Origin: Bacteriovoracaceae bacterium UBA6144
GTDB lineage: Bacteria; Bdellovibrionota; Bacteriovoracia; Bacteriovoracales; Bacteriovoracaceae
Direction: 5' to 3'
Length of the DNA stretch: 17,600 nucleotides
Assembly (NCBI GenBank): GCA_002435705.1
Contig: DIVA01000118.1
Location: forward strand, 1 to 17,600
The position numbers and the translations under genes are program-made. The stretch's first letter is position 1, and every line of letters starts with the position of its first letter. This document shows positions 14,634 to 17,600 of this stretch, piece by piece. The notes under the pieces are model-generated. The model had not been told where the DNA came from, did no database searches, and saw nothing but the letters and a program-made list of their open reading frames with translations.

Positions 14634-14795
14634 AAGAAAGTTCGATTATGGTTAGGATGACCGGTATGAAGGAGAGAGACCGAAGCCAACAAAGCTCCTC
14701 TTCACCAAGTTTCTATTTTATGAGCACCATCCTCGCCACACCCCTAACATTGACTTCCTCAGCTTCACTCCCATCTTGTCTTGCATGAGGTGCCC

Positions 14796-15488
14796 ATGAA
14801 GCTAGTGCTCACGCGAACTCTCCTGTCCCAAAAGCCTAAAGCTCGAAGCTTTCTCTTAGCTCTTATAAGCTATGTCGTGCTCTTACTCGTTTTTTTTATG
14901 AACCAACGCGGGCTGAGTGCTAACGGCGAGATCGTCTACACGCAAGGGAAGTACTGGCGGGCGTTCACCACCACGTTGATGCACGCGGATGTCATGCACC
15001 TCGGATCCAACACGATGTTTTTTCTTATCTTCTCCGTGCTGCTCAATAACTACTTTGGTTTTTGGGTCTTTCCCTTTCTAAGTTTGCTTGTTGGCGGAGT
15101 CATTAATCTCATCGCCTTCAAGGTCTATGAGCCCCAAATCTATCTAGTTGGGATTTCGGGCGTGATCTATTTCATGGCCTCCTTTTGGATGGTGATGTTC
15201 ATCACCCTGGAGCGACAGATGAAGCTAGGCAGGCGTATCCTGATTGCTCTGGCTGTCTCCTTGATTCTCCTATGGCCTGAGGCGCTCCATGAAAAAGTGA
15301 GTTATCTGGCGCATGCGCTGGGGGTGGCGTTCGGGATTCCCGTGGCGCTTTTGTACTTTCTGCTCCAAAGGAGCAAGCTTCGCTCCCACGAGGTATGGGA
15401 GTCAAAGGTGGAGTACCTGGACCCAGTCTTAGATGAGATAGCTTTGTCCTATCCCAAAGAATCTGACTCAGGAGAGTTTGTGCCCTGA
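14796..15488 (+). CDS. Rhomboid family intramembrane serine protease
   Basis: The 230-residue membrane protein has about six helices. YWRAFTT (Trp54, Arg55) is the rhomboid WR loop. HADVMHLGSNT gives His63, His68 and Asn72 in the HxxxxHxxxN arrangement of helix 2. GISG holds the catalytic Ser121, and AHALGVAFG holds the catalytic His173. The full catalytic set suggests an active enzyme that cuts membrane-anchored proteins within the inner membrane. The start at 14796 is preferred because GAGGT stands just ahead of it; a TTG 15 bp earlier lacks this. The C-terminal tail of about 40 residues is charged and cytoplasmic. Its substrates are unknown. A small secreted-protein gene follows after about 80 bp. 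Confidence 0.92.
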   Translation: MKLVLTRTLLSQKPKARSFLLALISYVVLLLVFFMNQRGLSANGEIVYTQGKYWRAFTTTLMHADVMHLGSNTMFFLIFSVLLNNYFGFWVFPFLSLLVGGVINLIAFKVYEPQIYLVGISGVIYFMASFWMVMFITLERQMKLGRRILIALAVSLILLWPEALHEKVSYLAHALGVAFGIPVALLYFLLQRSKLRSHEVWESKVEYLDPVLDEIALSYPKESDSGEFVP

Positions 15489-15567
15489 CAAGTGTTTGAA
15501 TCCTGTTCGAAGATTTCTTTTTCTGGTAAAACTTTCGAAATATTTAACACCCCCAAAGGATCTCACT

Positions 15568-15774
15568 TTGAAAGCCCTCATTCTGCTCTCTCTCTTCGCC
15601 ACCTCACTAAGTTTCGCGCAAACGGACGCGCTCAAAGCAAAGATGGGGGAAGTGAAGAAAAAGGGCTGTCCCGTGGTTAACGGAAAAGAAGACTGCTCAG
15701 CTCAAGAAGTCAAAGATAAGGCACTAGAGATGAAAACTAAAGCGATTGAAGCTAAAAAGAAGCTCAAGCCTTAA
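15568..15774 (+). CDS. Small secreted lysine-rich protein, 68 residues
   Basis: The TTG at 15568 with AAAGGA about 7 nt ahead is the likely start, because it yields a proper signal peptide (MKALILLSLFATSLSFA, cleavage before QTD). An earlier GTG at 15478 would place that peptide internally. The mature 51 residues contain two cysteines (KKGCPVVNGKEDCSAQ), which could form a disulfide, and a helical Lys/Glu tail (VKDKALEMKTKAIEAKKKLKP). It overlaps the convergent acetyltransferase gene by 11 bp. I do not recognise the family; a periplasmic location is expected. Confidence 0.65.
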   Translation: MKALILLSLFATSLSFAQTDALKAKMGEVKKKGCPVVNGKEDCSAQEVKDKALEMKTKAIEAKKKLKP

Positions 15775-16261
15775 GGGCCATATCGAGCTCCATTTCATAA
15801 CAAGGGATAGCAGCTCCACCGATCTCCACACTCGTCAATGCACCTAATGGTTTAAAGCCTAAAGCTTCGTAGAATGACTTCGCTGTTTTTGTGGAATGAA
15901 GTTGAAGTTTTTTTACCCCGTGTTTGACAGCTTCACGGTGGATAAGAGCGAACATCTTTTTACCCATGCCAAAACCGATGGCTTCAGGAGCTAGATAGAG
16001 CCCCATGACTTCGCCCACCGATTCGCTCATGATCGCGAGGTGACCGTAGCCCACAACCTTGAGACTGTTTTCCGCCACCCACACATGGTCTCGGTCCATG
16101 GCCTGGCACCACAGAGAGGCTTTGAACTTTCTTCCTGCCCAGGCCTCGATCTCTTCTGGCTTGTAGTCTTTTCCGCAGACTTCTCTGATCGAGCGCACGT
16201 GCGCAGTGATGATTTGTTCGGCGTCCTGGTGTCTTGCCCGACGGATGGTGAGCGTGGTCAT
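15764..16261 (-). CDS. GNAT family N-acetyltransferase
   Basis: The 165-residue protein follows the GNAT fold: an N-terminal strand and helices (TIRRARHQDAEQIITAHV), central strands HVWVAENSLKVVGYGHLAIM and GEVMGLYLAPEAIGFGMGKKMFALIHREA, and the C-terminal SFYEALGFKPLG. The acetyl-CoA pyrophosphate loop is the IGFGMGKK segment. Family members move an acetyl group from acetyl-CoA to an amine; the acceptor is unknown. AGAGGT lies about 6 nt before the ATG, which fixes the start. It is convergent with, and overlaps, the small secreted-protein gene. Confidence 0.9.
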   Translation of the reverse strand: MTTLTIRRARHQDAEQIITAHVRSIREVCGKDYKPEEIEAWAGRKFKASLWCQAMDRDHVWVAENSLKVVGYGHLAIMSESVGEVMGLYLAPEAIGFGMGKKMFALIHREAVKHGVKKLQLHSTKTAKSFYEALGFKPLGALTSVEIGGAAIPCYEMELDMALKA

Positions 16262-16264
16262 TGT

Positions 16265-16667
16265 TTAACCTCTCGAGGTCCCAAGATACCCCAGGTTGGG
16301 CTCAAAAAACTATGAAGAAAATTTTGGTATAAAACTCCCGAAGAATCATCGGGTGGAATGGACAAGGAATTCGGAGGCACTAGCAATGGCCTGCGTGGAC
16401 TTCATCGCACCAGTGTAGATGTTGAGCAGTTTTTGTTTTCTGATGGTGGTGGTTAAAATGTGAACAAAGAAATGGAGAGCGTTCTACTAGGTAAAAAAAT
16501 ATTGGGAAGATGTAATTCTTGGTCTGTTAAACACAATTGCAAAAGCTTCTTAAGTGCATTCAGTGTCATCAAATCAAATTCGTCGATAATTTCACCCTAT
16601 ACGATCAGTGAACGATCTGAAAGATTGCTGTTTGGAAAAAAAAAGGGATATGGTTTATAAAACCATC
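16265..16667. other. Stretch of about 400 bp without a convincing gene
   Basis: A small hairpin CCCGA/TCGGG lies near 16337-16352. The part around 16358-16456 looks more GC-rich than what follows and holds a 32-codon frame on the plus strand (MDKEFGGTSNGLRG...). On the minus strand it holds a longer frame without a good start (LLNIYTGAMKSTQAIASASEF...). Either could be the remnant of a lost gene. From 16460 the sequence is AT-rich, and its 66-codon frame starts with GTG and lacks a ribosome-binding site. I call no gene here. Confidence 0.5.
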
Positions 16668-17288
16668 TCAAATCCCCAAGCGAAAAGAATCGTCTCGAGG
16701 TAACTTGGGTACGACTAATTGAATTAACCCTGCTAAACACAGTCCCGTCACTATATCCATCAACTGGTGCTGCCAAGTGAAGAGAACAGATAAACTGACC
16801 AATATAAACCACAGGAGATAGAAGAAACGAAAGCGCTTGAGCTTGGGCCAAAGCGCAAGTAGTAATTGGGTCGAATAGGTGATGTGAAGTGAAGGCAAGG
16901 TGTTGTTCACATTATCCAATGAAAAAACCAACTGAAAAAGAAAATTCCAATAAGGAACGTAATCGGGTCGTGTTTGAATCTGAGGGGCCGGAAAAAAATA
17001 AAAGATCAAAGCTGCGGTCATCGTCGCAATTCCCATCACGCGTCCGAGATGTCTTATCTCTGAGGGGCACAAATAGAACGCAGGCACGAAGGTCATAATG
17101 TTTAAAGAGACGTAAGGAAGAATCATCCATGGGATAAGTGGTGTGTTCTTCTCCCAGGCAAAACTAAAATCATATTTTATGGGGGCAAACTGGGCAATGT
17201 GATTGGTATAACCATAGAGCACCATCCACAAGATTGTGACCAATATCGAAGTCCAGGCATATTGCTTAATGGTAGGAGAGCTAACCAT
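16668..17288 (-). CDS. PAP2-family (PAP2_3-like) membrane phosphatase or phosphotransferase
   Basis: The 206-residue protein has about six membrane helices and the two C-terminal PAP2 motifs: LPSLHITYST (Pro132, Ser133, His135) and TWQHQLMDIVTG (His174, Asp178). The first PAP2 motif (KxxxxxxRP) is not evident, as in the subgroup related to inositol-phosphorylceramide synthases. Such enzymes remove or transfer phosphate or phospho-head groups on lipids, with the active site facing the periplasm. The ATG has AAGGAGT about 12 nt ahead, farther than normal, so the start may be imprecise. The neighbouring genes give no clear pathway. Confidence 0.82.
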   Translation of the reverse strand: MVSSPTIKQYAWTSILVTILWMVLYGYTNHIAQFAPIKYDFSFAWEKNTPLIPWMILPYVSLNIMTFVPAFYLCPSEIRHLGRVMGIATMTAALIFYFFPAPQIQTRPDYVPYWNFLFQLVFSLDNVNNTLPSLHITYSTQLLLALWPKLKRFRFFYLLWFILVSLSVLFTWQHQLMDIVTGLCLAGLIQLVVPKLPRDDSFRLGI

Positions 17289-17352
17289 ATATTAAAGGTT
17301 ACTCCTTTCCGACGAGACCAGCAAGTGCACGATTCTCACATGTCAGCGAACA

Positions 17353-17600
17353 CTAGTTTGTGTACTTTTTTATCTCCTCGCTTAAGTGAGGAAACATCTG
17401 AATCAATTCATCTCTGTTTTTTAAGTGAAAGTGTTGCAGCTCAAAGCCAGGCGCCACCGTACAGCCCAGAAGTGCCCAGGCACTGGGCTTGGGGTCTTTA
17501 AGTTTGGTTCCCTGCCACACGCCATGAGGGACAATCACCTGAGGAGATTCATCGTTAAAAATGTCATTGCCGATCAAGATATGTGACCCCTTTCCATTCC
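17353..17600 (-). CDS. Cupin_5 (DUF985) protein, 5' end outside the window
   Basis: The frame is open to the right edge, so this is the C-terminal part of a leftward gene (about 82 residues seen of a usual 140-170). PQVIVPHGVWQGTKL, WALLGCTVAPGFELQHFHL, and the tail NRDELIQMFPHLSEEIKKYT match the DUF985 cupin family: QVvvPaGvWQaa, W.LvGCTVaPGFef.dFel. The fold is a small beta-barrel that often binds a metal; the biochemical role is not settled. A TTG at 17577 is internal, not the start. Confidence 0.85.
   Translation of the reverse strand, partial: NGKGSHILIGNDIFNDESPQVIVPHGVWQGTKLKDPKPSAWALLGCTVAPGFELQHFHLKNRDELIQMFPHLSEEIKKYTN

Noticed and set aside
14648..14788. 46-codon frame ahead of the rhomboid gene
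   Set aside because: No ribosome-binding site at its first ATG, low-complexity Ser-rich product, and its end only coincidentally overlaps the ribosome-binding site of the next gene.
15478..15567. N-terminal extension of the small secreted protein from a GTG
   Set aside because: It would place the clear signal peptide inside the protein. The TTG at 15568 has a good ribosome-binding site and gives a standard exported protein.
16460..16660. 66-codon GTG-started frame
   Set aside because: No proper ribosome-binding site, product without recognisable features, and AT-rich sequence where such frames arise by chance.

Overview
The window looks like a chromosomal stretch of a Gram-negative bacterium. 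It encodes several lipoproteins with a lipobox, a small outer-membrane beta-barrel, an RND pump and an outer-membrane channel. AT-leaning base composition, many short secreted proteins, frequent TTG starts and very tight gene packing suggest Bdellovibrionota (Bacteriovorax-like). This taxonomic call is an inference from style, not from a marker gene. I see no rRNA, tRNA, CRISPR array, intact IS element or integrase.

Left part (1-1040): a Rho-independent terminator of an upstream gene, a repeat-rich leader with short direct repeats, then a two-gene unit. That unit encodes a protein with two Cro/CI-type helix-turn-helix domains and a 44-residue membrane protein.

Central part (1175-12246): an efflux and detoxification locus. 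A TetR repressor and a GST-like protein form a leftward pair. A long rightward unit starts 21 bp from an alternative repressor start and contains, with overlapping or nearly touching ends, a shortened RND adaptor, an RND pump fused in one frame to a TolC-type outer-membrane channel, a secreted DUF2141 protein, a penicillin-acylase-family lipoprotein, a small beta-barrel protein, a short-chain dehydrogenase, a lipoprotein with a probable ABM-like fold and a single-domain response regulator. The divergent control region holds two tandem 20-bp repeats at exactly 22-bp spacing. They overlap a good sigma70 promoter and reach the start codon of the adaptor. The simplest reading is ligand-induced co-expression of export and of modification (GST, acylase, dehydrogenase) of a small molecule.

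Right part (12247-17600): a short region with strong predicted RNA hairpins precedes a small basic protein and a PIN-domain nuclease coupled by TAATG, which resembles a toxin-antitoxin pair. A YajG-like lipoprotein and a 54-residue lipoprotein follow, ending at a bidirectional terminator. Then come a small basic protein on the minus strand, an apparently active rhomboid protease, a 68-residue secreted protein, a convergent GNAT acetyltransferase, about 400 bp without a credible gene, a PAP2-family membrane protein, and the 3' part of a Cupin_5 (DUF985) gene cut by the window edge.

The most unusual points are the RND-TolC fusion with an adaptor that seems to lack the hairpin and lipoyl domains, the operator-promoter layout that controls it, and the structured RNA plus small protein plus PIN nuclease cassette.
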